Below are positions 13,088-22,400 of a stretch of 64,000 bases of DNA, one piece after another. The stretch is taken from the NCBI GenBank assembly GCA_951812925.1, contig OX638371.1, positions 39,840,101 to 39,904,100 on the forward strand, written 5' to 3'. Positions within the stretch are counted from its first letter, which is position 1, and the number at the start of each line of letters is the position of its first letter. The DNA is from Calliopum simillimum (Eukaryota; Arthropoda; Insecta; Diptera; Lauxaniidae). Made by a program: the position numbers and the translations under genes. The notes beneath the pieces are model-generated. The model was not told where the DNA came from, did no database searches, and saw nothing but the letters and a program-made list of their open reading frames with translations.

Positions 13088-13324
13088 ATGACTTCTTATT
13101 TTCAAAAAACAATGACCCTATATACACATCCTGGGATACTTCTGTACAACATCAAAGAGATTAAAACACCACCGCGATATTCTTTTTCGAATCCAATAGA
13201 AATTGTTTGGCCTTATCCAGTGGAAAGGTCAGAAAATACCATATTTTATCAAAAAAATGTGCTCAAACAAGTACTGCAAGAAAAATGGGAAAAAACACCG
13301 ACTGAAAATGTCGTAAAGGGATAG
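13088..13324 (+). pseudogene. Tc1 transposase C-terminal fragment, right arm
   Basis: 78-codon frame, inverted copy of 12350-12622 with only a few substitutions. It begins M-T-S-Y-F-Q-K-T-M-T-L and contains S-N-P-I-E-I-V-W-P-Y. The near identity of the arms suggests that the palindrome transposed as a unit or that the arms are kept alike by conversion. Confidence 0.75.
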
Positions 13325-13763
13325 AGTCCTCGCAAAGATGTTTATATGATGTCTCTTCAAATAATGGCTACCATGGTTATTACTAAAAAAGCCTCTTTTA
13401 CTTGGTAAATAATCTCAAAGTAAAATATTACTAAAAAGCAAAATACTTTTGTGACCTTATAAAAAAGATGAATAAATCATTTCTTTGCTTTTTAAGTGAT
13501 TAGAACGCATTATTTATTTTTTTTATGAAGTGGTATCATAGCTAACGTTCCATTGACTCGAAGTTTATGAAAAAAATATTACTTTTCCAAGAATGAAACG
13601 GCTAAAAATTGAGTATTAATTCGAATTTTTGAATATTTTTTGTATGCAAAATACATATGTGACTCACTGTATTTTCAAATCATAAATATTTATTTAATTC
13701 TTTTGGGTAAAATATCTTTCTGGGGGGGTTTGAACCCCCAGAACCCCCCTCCCTGCATCCCGT

Positions 13764-14230
13764 TAATGTTCCTCCGGTAGAACGCTATATTCGGGTCTTT
13801 CAAGTTGTGCGAATGGTTTTTACCCGTAATCTGGTAATTTTCGGTTTCTAATATGCAGCTTTGGAGGCGATTATTTTTTTCGCAATATTCCCCATGAAGT
13901 ATTATTTCTTAATGTTATGACTTAAAGATCTGGCCGAGTAGAAGGGTGTGCCTTCTCTGGTTCCGTAGTAACACATTTGAGAAGATGACGGCGATTTTTC
14001 ATGCGTAATTGCGTCTAAAAAATGGTATTTTGAAAAACACAACAACCCAAAGGCACAAATCAAACTGGAACAATGGCGAAATTCGGGCAAAATCCACAAA
14101 TTTTTAGTGTAAATTGAAAAAACCGCTTCCATTATTGAGCTATAACTTTTGATGCGGTTCAGCGAATTGTTTGGGGCTTTCAGGATCTTTAACAAGGGCG
14201 TTTAGACGTAAGAAGAACCGCATCCAGTTG
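13764..14230. repeat. Repeat family D, right copy
   Basis: Contains 14085-14225, similar to 9930-10062, including TGAGCTATAACTTTTGATG and the 'CGTAAGAAGAACCGCATCC' site that is split by the hAT-type element in the other copy. The remaining bases have no recognisable coding. Confidence 0.6.
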
Positions 14231-15148
14231 ATGTGCATGTTTCGCGAAATTCAGTGAATCACCCTCGAAAAATGATTTTTGAAGATATTGGGGGAGGCGA
14301 TCGAAAAAAGTCAGTTACGCAGGCTAAAAAATACTTCTAATATATCTAAAATTGATAATTCGCGGTCCAAAATAGAATGCCACATGTTGAAAAATAGCTC
14401 ATTTTTTTCGAAAAAGTCTCAATTGCTGAGATTTCCCTATATATTCCCTTATATTCTGAAAATCTTGTGTTGTAGGGAATAAAATGAAAAACAATAAAAA
14501 AAATAAAAAAAAAATATTAATTTTTTTTTGAGCCCGTCTCAAAGTTAAAAAAAAATTTTTTTTTTTTTCTTTATTTTGAGTTTGCTTAGAAAATATTGTG
14601 GGAGTCTTATTTTCTAAACTAATTTGGGGTCATTTTATTGGGCTGTTCCAGCAGAGATAATCGAAAATTTTGATTTTCAAGCACGCCATCCAGGAAAAAA
14701 TTTAAATCAAGTTATAGTGAACTCAAAAAAGCTGGTAAATTTGATTCTGAAATGTTAGTTAGCTATTAAGATTCACTTCCATTTAAGTAGTTTGTTTTCG
14801 TTAATATTTTTAGAGCTTAAAAATGCATTGATTGATATATTTTTGTTGTCAAATACATACATATATACATAGAAGAATTTAATACTTATTTACCGACTCA
14901 ATTGATTTTGTTTCATTAAGTACTTCTGGGTAACACGTTTACTCACACTTACAAGTTTGAGGCCAAAGTGGTTAACTAAATTTTTTTCGAATTCTGCCAT
15001 TTATATTCTTCTTTATAGTTGTAATCACAAGCAAAACAAATTCAGAAACTAAAGCATTTTCTTCGTCAGCTTGTGTTTTTGCAAAATAAAGCTAAATGGC
15101 CTCCAAAAGGCTTATCTATCCACAGATTGCATTTATTTATTTACTTAT
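14231..15148. other. Intergenic, nothing recognised
   Basis: AT-rich, with long A and T runs at about 14495-14570. I see no gene and no placeable repeat. Confidence 0.4.
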
Positions 15149-15496
15149 GTACATTAGACTGGTTCAAAATTGTGTGAAAAACAAAAATTTTCTTGGAATT
15201 GCGCTCCAAATTATTCTCTTTGATGGAAAAAAGCAGTGTAAAATTTGGTTCATTTCAAAGAATAATTGATGCATCCCAAACCATATTAAGAACCGAAAAG
15301 TTGAGCCGCTTAATTCGAATCTGCAATTTATCTCTCCATATTTCAAGTCAGAATAGTGACGACTCCCCACTGAAGTAAATTTCACCTTACTGTTTTAGTC
15401 AATTCAGAATGTATGCATGCTAGTAATTTTTTTGGAAAAATTGGCGTGATATTTACCTTACTGTAAAGTTTAAACATCAACAAAAAAACAAAAAAA

Positions 15497-16131
15497 AAAC
15501 TAGTAAGAGTGTTAACTTTGGCCTGGACAAACATTAAATACCCTATACCGCAGTATTTTGAAAATTTTGATTGTATGGAAGGTGCCACGCCCTCTTGTCT
15601 AAGTTCACCCAGTTTTTGCTCAGAGCTTGCATTTATAGTTCGTAATGTTTGAGTGAAATTTAGTTGGATTTTGAAACTTTTGCTTGTATGGGGGGTGCCA
15701 CGCCCTCTTGTCCGAACTCACCTAGTTTTTGCCTAGAGCATGCACTAACCATTTCTAGTATTTATGTATATTTTGGTTGCATTGTCGTGAAAAATACTCC
15801 TGAAGTTGCATTTTGAATATATTTTTTGATTGGGCGGTAGGCGTGTCCGTTGACCGATTCGCTCATTTTCAATCCCTTGAGCTAACTTTCACGACGGAGG
15901 CAGTGTATCAAATTTCATTGAATTATCTTGCTCAGTTTTTCCAAAAAATGTATTTCCACGCACAGACACCCAGCCAGCCAGCCAGACAAAGGGACATGGC
16001 TATATCGACTCAGTTGGTGACGCTGATCAAGAATATATACTTTTCTATATCTGTCACGCCTCCTCCTCTGCGTTACAAACGAAAGCACGAAGTGAATATA
16101 CCCTGGGTGTAGTGTATAAAAAAGTTTTGAC
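15497..16131 (-). repeat. Repeat family A, near full-length copy (635 bp)
   Basis: On the minus strand it runs from TTTATACACTACACCC through the cytosine-rich CAGCCAGCC block and two 'GAGGGCGTGGCACC' blocks to TTAATGTTTG. It ends 'CACTCTTACTAGTTTT'. These are the same outer ends as in 53727-54505. No open frame looks like a transposase. Confidence 0.7.
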
Positions 16132-16136
16132 TGCAC

Positions 16137-16290
16137 TAGGGTTCTATCCCTAGGCCGTCCATGTGAGTAGATACATATTCTCAGCGCTACAGGCGCATAT
16201 GATAAAAAGGTATACACTTTGTATATAAGGCAAATGTCTTTCAAAAAAATAGCTATTTTTACTAGAATTTTAGAGTCAGAATGATTATAC
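16137..16290 (-). repeat. tRNA-like relic in family B
   Basis: Decayed counterpart of the tRNA-like segment at 52585-52690. The B-box region is altered (CCTAGGGATAGAACCC on the minus strand), while the flanking 'AAATGTCTTTCAAAAAAATAG' part is conserved. It is too mutated to fold as a tRNA. Confidence 0.45.
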
Positions 16291-16299
16291 AATATATCG

Positions 16300-16480
16300 A
16301 TACCTTAGAGCGCTATAGTCATGTCTCCACTTTTTGCGATTTTGAGATTTTTGCAGTTATGGCATCATTGTGGGCTTCTTTACCGTTTGGAAAACTGTGT
16401 GATGTCAAAATACTACTAAAATACCAAAATATTCGATAACTAAGAAAAATCCTATTTCCAAACTGTAATTTTTTCAAGAG
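16300..16480 (+). repeat. Repeat family E, copy 1
   Basis: Shares, in opposite orientation, most of 22400-22595. Both contain the 'GAGCGCTATAGTC' end, a 'CCACTTTTTGCGATTTTGAG' block and a 'GGGCTTCTTTACCG' block. Non-coding. Confidence 0.6.
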
Positions 16481-17040
16481 CGCTTCTGTCCTATCACCAC
16501 TAAATATTCAAATAAGTCACATTTTTAAAAATAATTTTGCGTTTTTTCGCGTTTTCTTCGCGTTTCATGACTTTTTGCGACATTTTAGTGAACAAATTTG
16601 GTTACACCCAAGGCTCCACTCTTGTTTGTTGGAACCAAAAATTCAAAAAAAAAAAAAATTGTTTTTTTCGTGTTTTCTACGCGTTTATGACTTTTCACGA
16701 CATTTTAGTGGAAAAAATTCAAAAAATATACTAAATACAACGTTTTTTTGAATAGTAGTGGAATTTTATATAAGAGCAAAAGTAATGACATACTATAAAT
16801 TGGCTGGGATTTCCTTAGAAATTAATAAAATTGGTTAAAAACATTAAATAATATTAAAATATACTTTAGATAAAATATTGCATCGTTATATCAAAATAGC
16901 AGCCAATCCTAAATAACCACTGTTTGAAATCTTCTTTTTACATTTCTCAACAATTGGATAAATGGTACCGATATTTTTAAGATATTAACCTGAAGTAAAG
17001 TTCAAACACAAAAAATTACAATATAAAGATAAAATTAAAA
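16481..17040. other. Intergenic, nothing recognised
   Basis: AT-rich. A short repeat with the core TTTCTTCGCGTTTCATGACTT recurs loosely about 120 bases later. No gene was found. Confidence 0.4.
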
Positions 17041-17500
17041 TAAATCTAAAATGGTTACACATTTTTTTGCCAGAAAGTATAATTTACAATACATAAAGTC
17101 AAATGTAGGAAATTTGGAGTAAATATTACTTTATATATGAAGCACTCCATGCCAAGTGTACCAGCTGAAATTTTTTTTTCTCTCCGATTTCGCTCAAATT
17201 TGGCAAACGCCAACTTCAACACCCTGTATTTTAACAACAAATGGTACTAAAATCAAATCCTCTCAGATTGTTGTTCTTGCGTACCGGATCTACCATATTG
17301 CCATTTGAGCGAAATCGGAGAGAAAAAAATTTTGAGCTGGTGTACTTGGCATGGAGTGCTTCATATATTATATTTTATTTGTAAATGTTACTTTACGGAA
17401 CCATCAAAAAGTTCATACGAAAGGTAATTTATGTTTGAAATTTAGTGTTAACCACCCGAGTGGAGTAAAAATTATGACGCGGATTTTTCTCCGTTTCATC
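17041..17500 (+). repeat. Repeat family F, copy 1, split by a foldback
   Basis: Segments 17041-17132 and 17370-17500 match 53455-53603 plus 55693-55740 (TACATAAAGTCAAATGTAGG, TTTGAAATTTAGTGTT, GAGTAAAAATTATGA). In this copy a foldback (17133-17368) splits the sequence. In the other a 2.1 kb hAT-type element does so at a different point. Confidence 0.65.
17133..17368. mobile_element. Short foldback of the GAAGCACTCC family
   Basis: Ends TATATGAAGCACTCCATGCC and its complement. Inside is CTCCGATTTCGCTCAAATTT, mirrored in the other arm, around a centre containing CACCCTGTATTTTAACAACA. It is a 236-bp version of the 1.2 kb palindrome at 48840-50023. Confidence 0.8.
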
Positions 17501-17529
17501 GCATCATAACTTTCCAACTTGAATGGACA

Positions 17530-17795
17530 ATATCTTCAAAACTACAGAACTTACAGAGAAATAAATTGCAGATTCAAATTCAACTACTCAAAATCTGTGT
17601 AAAAAATTTAACATAATAAATTTTTCAATAAATTTTTCCACTTTTCGCTTTTCAAAATGTTTTGGGATGTATCAAATTTTCTCTGAAATGGACCAAATTT
17701 TACATAGTGCTTATTTACATCAAAGCAAATATTTTGATGCTGTGGGAGCGCAATTCCAAAACATTTCAAAATTTTGAACCACCCTAATGTGCATA
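17530..17795 (-). repeat. Repeat family B, reverse-oriented fragment
   Basis: Shares, inverted, the first half of the copy at 15149 (TTTGAACCACCCTAATGT end; GGAGCGCAATTCCAA; CTGAAATGGACCAAATTTTA). Non-coding. Confidence 0.55.
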
Positions 17796-18137
17796 TATAC
17801 ATGCATTTGTGTACACATGTAATAAATGTGTAATTGTTGGTATGTTGTAACAGGTATAAGTGTGTAGTCATACAGTCATTGTAGCAACAATTATCAGTGA
17901 AATAAAGTAACAGCTACAAGGCTTAATTCATGTCACATCCATATCCAGAGAGTTATCATAATAAATAAAAGGTTTTGGGTTGAAATACGTCTTTCAATAT
18001 AGTAAGTTGGTGGAAATGTTTGAGTAGTGCTGTGGTGTATAAACCGATTAGATTAAGGGGACATTCGCCTTTGTATTTGAAACAAAAAAAAACTTTTTAA
18101 AAATTTTATTATGAAAAAACTATTATATTTATTGACA
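17796..18137. other. Intergenic, nothing recognised
   Basis: AT-rich sequence with a few AC-rich bases and no coding or repeat signature that I can place. Confidence 0.4.
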
Positions 18138-18683
18138 TAATTTCTTTTGGACATTTTTAAATATTGTCTAAAAAATATGAAAAAATTTTTATTTTTTATT
18201 TTTAATTTCCCTTGGCTGCTGAAGAGAGCGTCATCCAAAAGTTACTTTTTAAACGGTAGGACATGTTGTAGACCTCCAGTAACAGTTTTTTGAAAAATTC
18301 AAAATGGATTTTATTCTTGATACTCAAAACTATACAATAAGCCTCTAAAATTTATACCTTTTTATATTTTGAAGTTTTTGTATGAATATTTATGAAAAAT
18401 GCGAAAAAATTGAGGGACTTACCCTCAAAAAATGCCCCGTAAAAAAAGCGAGGGGTATTTTTTAAAACTTTCAGAGGCTTATTGTTTAATACATATTTTT
18501 TATGAGTAATCGAATGTTCTCTGGTTTTTTAAAATCGGTCGAGTAGATTCGGAGAAAAATATCCTACCAGTTTGAAAAGTAACTTTTGGATGACGCCCTC
18601 TACAGCAGCCAAGGGAAACTAAAAATAAAAAAAAAAATTTCATATTTTTTAGACAATATTTAACAATGTCCAAAAGAAAAAGG
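18138..18683. repeat. 546-bp inverted repeat
   Basis: Arms at about 18138-18270 and 18555-18683 are reverse complements (CTTTTGGACATTTTTAAAT, TTCCCTTGGCTGCTG and CATCCAAAAGTTACTTTT against their complements). The centre of about 280 bp is itself partly inverted around the AATAAGCCTCTAAAAT and TTTCAGAGGCTTATT blocks. A non-autonomous foldback. Confidence 0.75.
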
Positions 18684-19099
18684 AAAACAAATTTCCGAAT
18701 TTTATGAACAGTTAAAATAGAAAGCCCCTAACAGCTCAAGAAGTTACTCCTTCGGCTTTTTATGCATCGATCCATACCATTCCTCCAACTTTCATTCATG
18801 GACGATTTCTTCAAACCAATGTCTAAAAAATTACCTTTATTAATTGGCCTAGCAAGACAGAACAACAACGAATGAAGACTACAGTACTTATAGACGCAGC
18901 GATAACATAAAGTTCTCTGGCGAAGCAAAAAACAAAATGTTTAAAATTGATATTGTTATAATTGATAGCAACAAGTCTAATTCAATAAAAACGAAAAACA
19001 AAAAACAAAAACAAAGGTTGCATTAAACCTCATAATCACTCTCCACTATATACAAACATGCAAACATATGTTCAAATGAACCAATTTGACAGCTACGTT
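18684..19099. other. P5CS upstream sequence
   Basis: No repeat recognised. It may hold P5CS promoter elements, but I see no consensus site that I can defend. Confidence 0.35.
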
Positions 19100-19331
19100 A
19101 TCAATAGTCAGTCATGTAATATGGACGTGGGGAGGACTGGACTTTAGTTTAAATCGGGTTGTTGTAGTGAACAGTGAAAAGTGAACAGCTTATAGAATAA
19201 TAAAATTAATCTGAGTAAATAAATACAAAAAGTATCATTAATAATTGTGTCATTCAAACTGTGACGTTTGTATATTTGAAAAAAAAAAAAAACGAAGTGA
19301 TCGCGAACAAATATCTCAAGTGCATTCCAAA
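19100..19331 (+). promoter_or_regulatory. P5CS: Probable P5CS 5' leader and start-site region
   Basis: This is the sequence just upstream of the P5CS start codon. A match to the fly initiator (TCAGTC, 19108-19113) lies about 220 bases before the ATG. No TATA box sits at the right distance and I see no clear downstream promoter element. The transcription start is therefore only a guess; a 5' non-coding exon further away cannot be excluded. Confidence 0.3.
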
Positions 19332-19430
19332 ATGTTACTACGAAAAGGATTAACGCAATGTAATATTCTTAAACAAAGCTTTGCGTCAAAGTTTTGGAGG
19401 ACAGTTAGCAGTCAAGGGACAAGGCAACCA
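19332..19430 (+). CDS. P5CS: P5CS exon 1: start codon and mitochondrial presequence
   Basis: Encodes residues 1-33. The start is the ATG at 19332-19334, preceded by CCAAA, which fits the fly start-site context. The open frame runs further up to a TTG at 19245, but no in-frame ATG lies there. The first 30 residues contain several Lys/Arg, no acidic residue and alternating hydrophobics, as expected of a mitochondrial import signal. The stretch S-F-A-S-K-F-W-R-T is characteristic of fly P5CS N termini. The exon ends before GTAAGG at 19431, phase 0. Reading on through the donor reaches a stop at 19484. Confidence 0.88.
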
Positions 19431-22400
19431 GTAAGGAAGACGCATAAGACAACATATTGTTATTATGAATGTTATATAATATAACGCAACTGTGCGGTAC
19501 AAAAACTATGAATCCGAATCCTTTAAAATCATTTACTAGGGTCACTTAAAGTTACCACGAATAAGTTTCTCTTTTTAGCGCAAAGTGTATCTATCTTTCA
19601 AGGTTAAATCAAACTTATAAATCAAGGTATATACGTTTCTTAAAATGTACATCAGTACGTGCTGTTAAGAATAAAAAAATGTTTTCTATTTTTTAAAATT
19701 TCGCACAATCTATTTAAATTTATATTATTTGCTGAAAAATAGCTAGATCTCAAGCGCTGATATGCCACATTTTTAGAGTTAGGAAATTCTTATGGAAAAA
19801 TTGCAATATGTTACCATATAAAAAGATTTCCGAGTGCAACATTCGCACAATTATTGCTGAAGCCAGTAAAAACATTAGTTTTGAACAAAAATAGTTTTAT
19901 CAATAAATTTTCTACAGAGAAATTTTTAAACACCTCATCTTGAAAAAATTTCTGAAGAAGCCGTAATCTACTGCAAGTCAAAAGTTAGAAAGATTAAATT
20001 TCACTAAAGCGCATATCAAATAGCATTAACATTGGGAAACTTTTCTACGATAAAAAAAAAAATTCAAATCTAGATCGATCTGGTAGCTTCTAGTTGTAGG
20101 TGGCTTTTACACGTAGTCAAACTTTTAAACAGAAGTCTAACAGATAAGACTGAAGTACCATGTGCACTTCGAAAAATGAATTCTCTGAGGAGTTTAGGAC
20201 AAATAGCCAAACTGGTTAATGCAGGGCACAGAAATTATTGAAGCAAAACTTTATTTTTAACAAGACTGATATATCCTCAGTAATAAAACAGTTTTGTCAA
20301 GTTTATATTGTACAATAACTTAGAGTAATGTTACCTTTTTCTTTTTTTCGCCAGTTTTTTTGAAAGTAATGGTAGTAGGTTAGTTTGGTCAATTAGTTTG
20401 TATTAGTTATTCTATTGTTTTTACTTCTACTTATTAGATAATTCATAAACTAAAATGTTATCATTATCAAGCGTGAGGCCAGTTAAATTGAGACTACCTA
20501 AAGATATCTGGAAAATAAAAGTGTCGGGTAATGTGGCTCACCCTGTTCATTTCCTAAAGTAGTACCGTTATTCGCAAATTTTATTGACTAAAAGTCGAGT
20601 TGAATTTTTTAGATTATAATTTTCTATGAAATGGCTTTATAGGCTTTTTAAAGAAAATTTTTTAGATAAGCCAAATTCATACTAACAAGTGAATAAGTAA
20701 TAAGGGTTCCCGAATCATACGTAAAATAGTACTCCACATTACTTTAACTCGGGTATCCCACACATACAACTAGCTTTTTAAGGTGTAATAACATTCAAAG
20801 TTGATATACAGTATATGATATAGGATAGTCCACATCACCCGAACACATCACTTTTTTTAAATAATCATTGACTATATCAAAAGAAATGTAAAATCAGACT
20901 TACTTATACATTATTTCGTTGAATAATAGTTCCACAATTGCATTTGAGTTATTAGAATTTTAGAAAACAGAGTTCTGAGGAAATTATTTAGTTATTCACA
21001 GAGTACTAAAAAGAAGTCAGCTTAACCTCACAGCATGTGTTAAGCATTATAGAAAAGCCGAAGAACGTATAAAATATGTTTTTCGCGTTTTAATGTGCAA
21101 AAATAATCAGAATTGTTATACAGTCTTTAATATGGGAAATAAAAGGCCGCACCACATTACGCGCATAGTCCACAATACCCTAAACTACTTTAAAAGTATA
21201 TTCAAGTATACTTATTTATATTATAACTAGCTATTTTACCCGGCGTTGCTCGGGTTTTTTTTAGCTTTCACTCGGGGCTATACGCAGAAAAACATCACTC
21301 ATTCCACTAAAATGTATAACAAAAATGTGTTTTTTAAGCAAAGAAGCACTAAGCTAATAATGTAAACTATTTTTAACAGATACTCCATTAACGCTGTGGA
21401 ACAAAATTTGGTCGCCAAAAGTTTACTCGGATTTGACGCTGCGAAAAATATAGGCTAAGATAAAAGACTATTTGGCTCAGTTTGTTCAAGTTAGCTCTAG
21501 TTTTTGAGAAAAGGCCGTTTGAATTTTGCACCTTGAATTATATGGTTTTTTCGATATATCTCGTAAGTAACTAAGTTTTATTGCATTTGGTGGTGGGGTT
21601 TTGTTACTCTTGTCCATATCTACACTTTCACTACCAAATCAGTCCTTTTAAAAAAAAAAAAAAAAAATTTTGGTCCAAAACAAAAACACCATATTATTAC
21701 CCGACCTATGCTAAGTATCTTTGAAAAAAAAAAAACATTTTTACAAAATCATTGTTACAAAACATCATTTTGTTAAAGCCTTTTTTACGTTTAATTTATT
21801 AGGTGGCTCACTTAAGAAATCTTTTGCCCATATGCCACAACCTGTACATAAATCCACCACTCGGTGATTTCTATGGAACCAAGTGTCATAAAAGGCGAAA
21901 AAAATCACTTTTTTGGGAATTTTGTGCTCGAACATGCCAAAAATGCATCCAAAAGGACTTGAGAAATTGTTGCCCATGCATACCGACACCTTCTCTTGCA
22001 CAGAGGGCAGGGCTTCTCCAATTGAATTAAACCAAAGAAAGTGAATTGTCAGATGCTATTTATATATGCATTAAATCTCATCTATGTGCATTAGATAGTA
22101 TCAGAGATATGACATTTTTTTAAGGACATGGTACTGTCCATTTTTCCCTAAGACATTATATGTCCCGTTACTCTTAATACATATACCACATCTCATCCAT
22201 TTCTGTTAAATGTTTTCAGAGATATGACATATTTTTTTTTTGGAATCATGGAAAAACCAATAAAAAAAGTTTTAAACATTTTTGGTTCAGATTTTTGGTT
22301 CCGATATCCAAGGGGGGACCCTAGGGTAAAAAAATTTCTGCACTAAAATGAAAAACCAAAATTTTTATTTTTTTTTTTAAATGTGACTTATTTGAATAAT

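Larger units (their letters stand above)
12004..13669. mobile_element. Tc1-type tail-to-tail palindrome, TA target
   Basis: Ends are CAGTGAGTCACATATG and its complement, flanked by TA (12002-12003 and 13670-13671), the Tc1/mariner target. The element is one 1.67 kb palindrome: arms of about 825 bp meet near 12830-12840. Each arm carries the C-terminal part of a Tc1 transposase reading towards its own end. It thus has two 3' ends and no 5' half. It sits inside the hAT-type element 10071-13755. Confidence 0.88.
10071..13755. mobile_element. 3.7 kb hAT-type element with perfect 8-bp target duplication
   Basis: Ends read CAGGGCCGTGCGCAAG (10071 on) and ...CCCTCCCTG (to 13755). They are flanked by identical 8-mers CATCCCGT at 10063-10070 and 13756-13763. 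An 8-bp duplication with CAGGG/CCCTG ends is the hallmark of hAT transposons. No hAT transposase is visible. The interior is occupied by a dead mariner (about 11070-11790) and a Tc1 palindrome (12004-13669), both younger insertions. It is therefore a non-autonomous carrier. Confidence 0.85.
15149..16300. repeat. Repeat family B, interrupted by family A
   Basis: Starts 'CATTAGACTGGTTCAAAATT'. The stretch 15340-15490 (GTGACGACTCCCCACTG, CACCTTACTGTTTTAGTCAA, GGCGTGATATTTACCTTACT) and the stretch 16137-16300 both match the continuous copy at about 52430-52765. In this copy they are separated by a family A element at 15497-16131, so family A inserted into family B here. Confidence 0.65.

Noticed and set aside
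15813..16292. 99- and 125-codon frames near 15.8-16.3 kb
   Set aside because: Both come from repeat family A in opposite directions; similar frames occur wherever the family lies (53749-54063, 1912-2178).
19245..19331. Longer P5CS N terminus starting upstream of 19332
   Set aside because: The upstream frame opens at TTG, not ATG, and adds residues unlike a mitochondrial presequence; the ATG at 19332 has a good fly start context.
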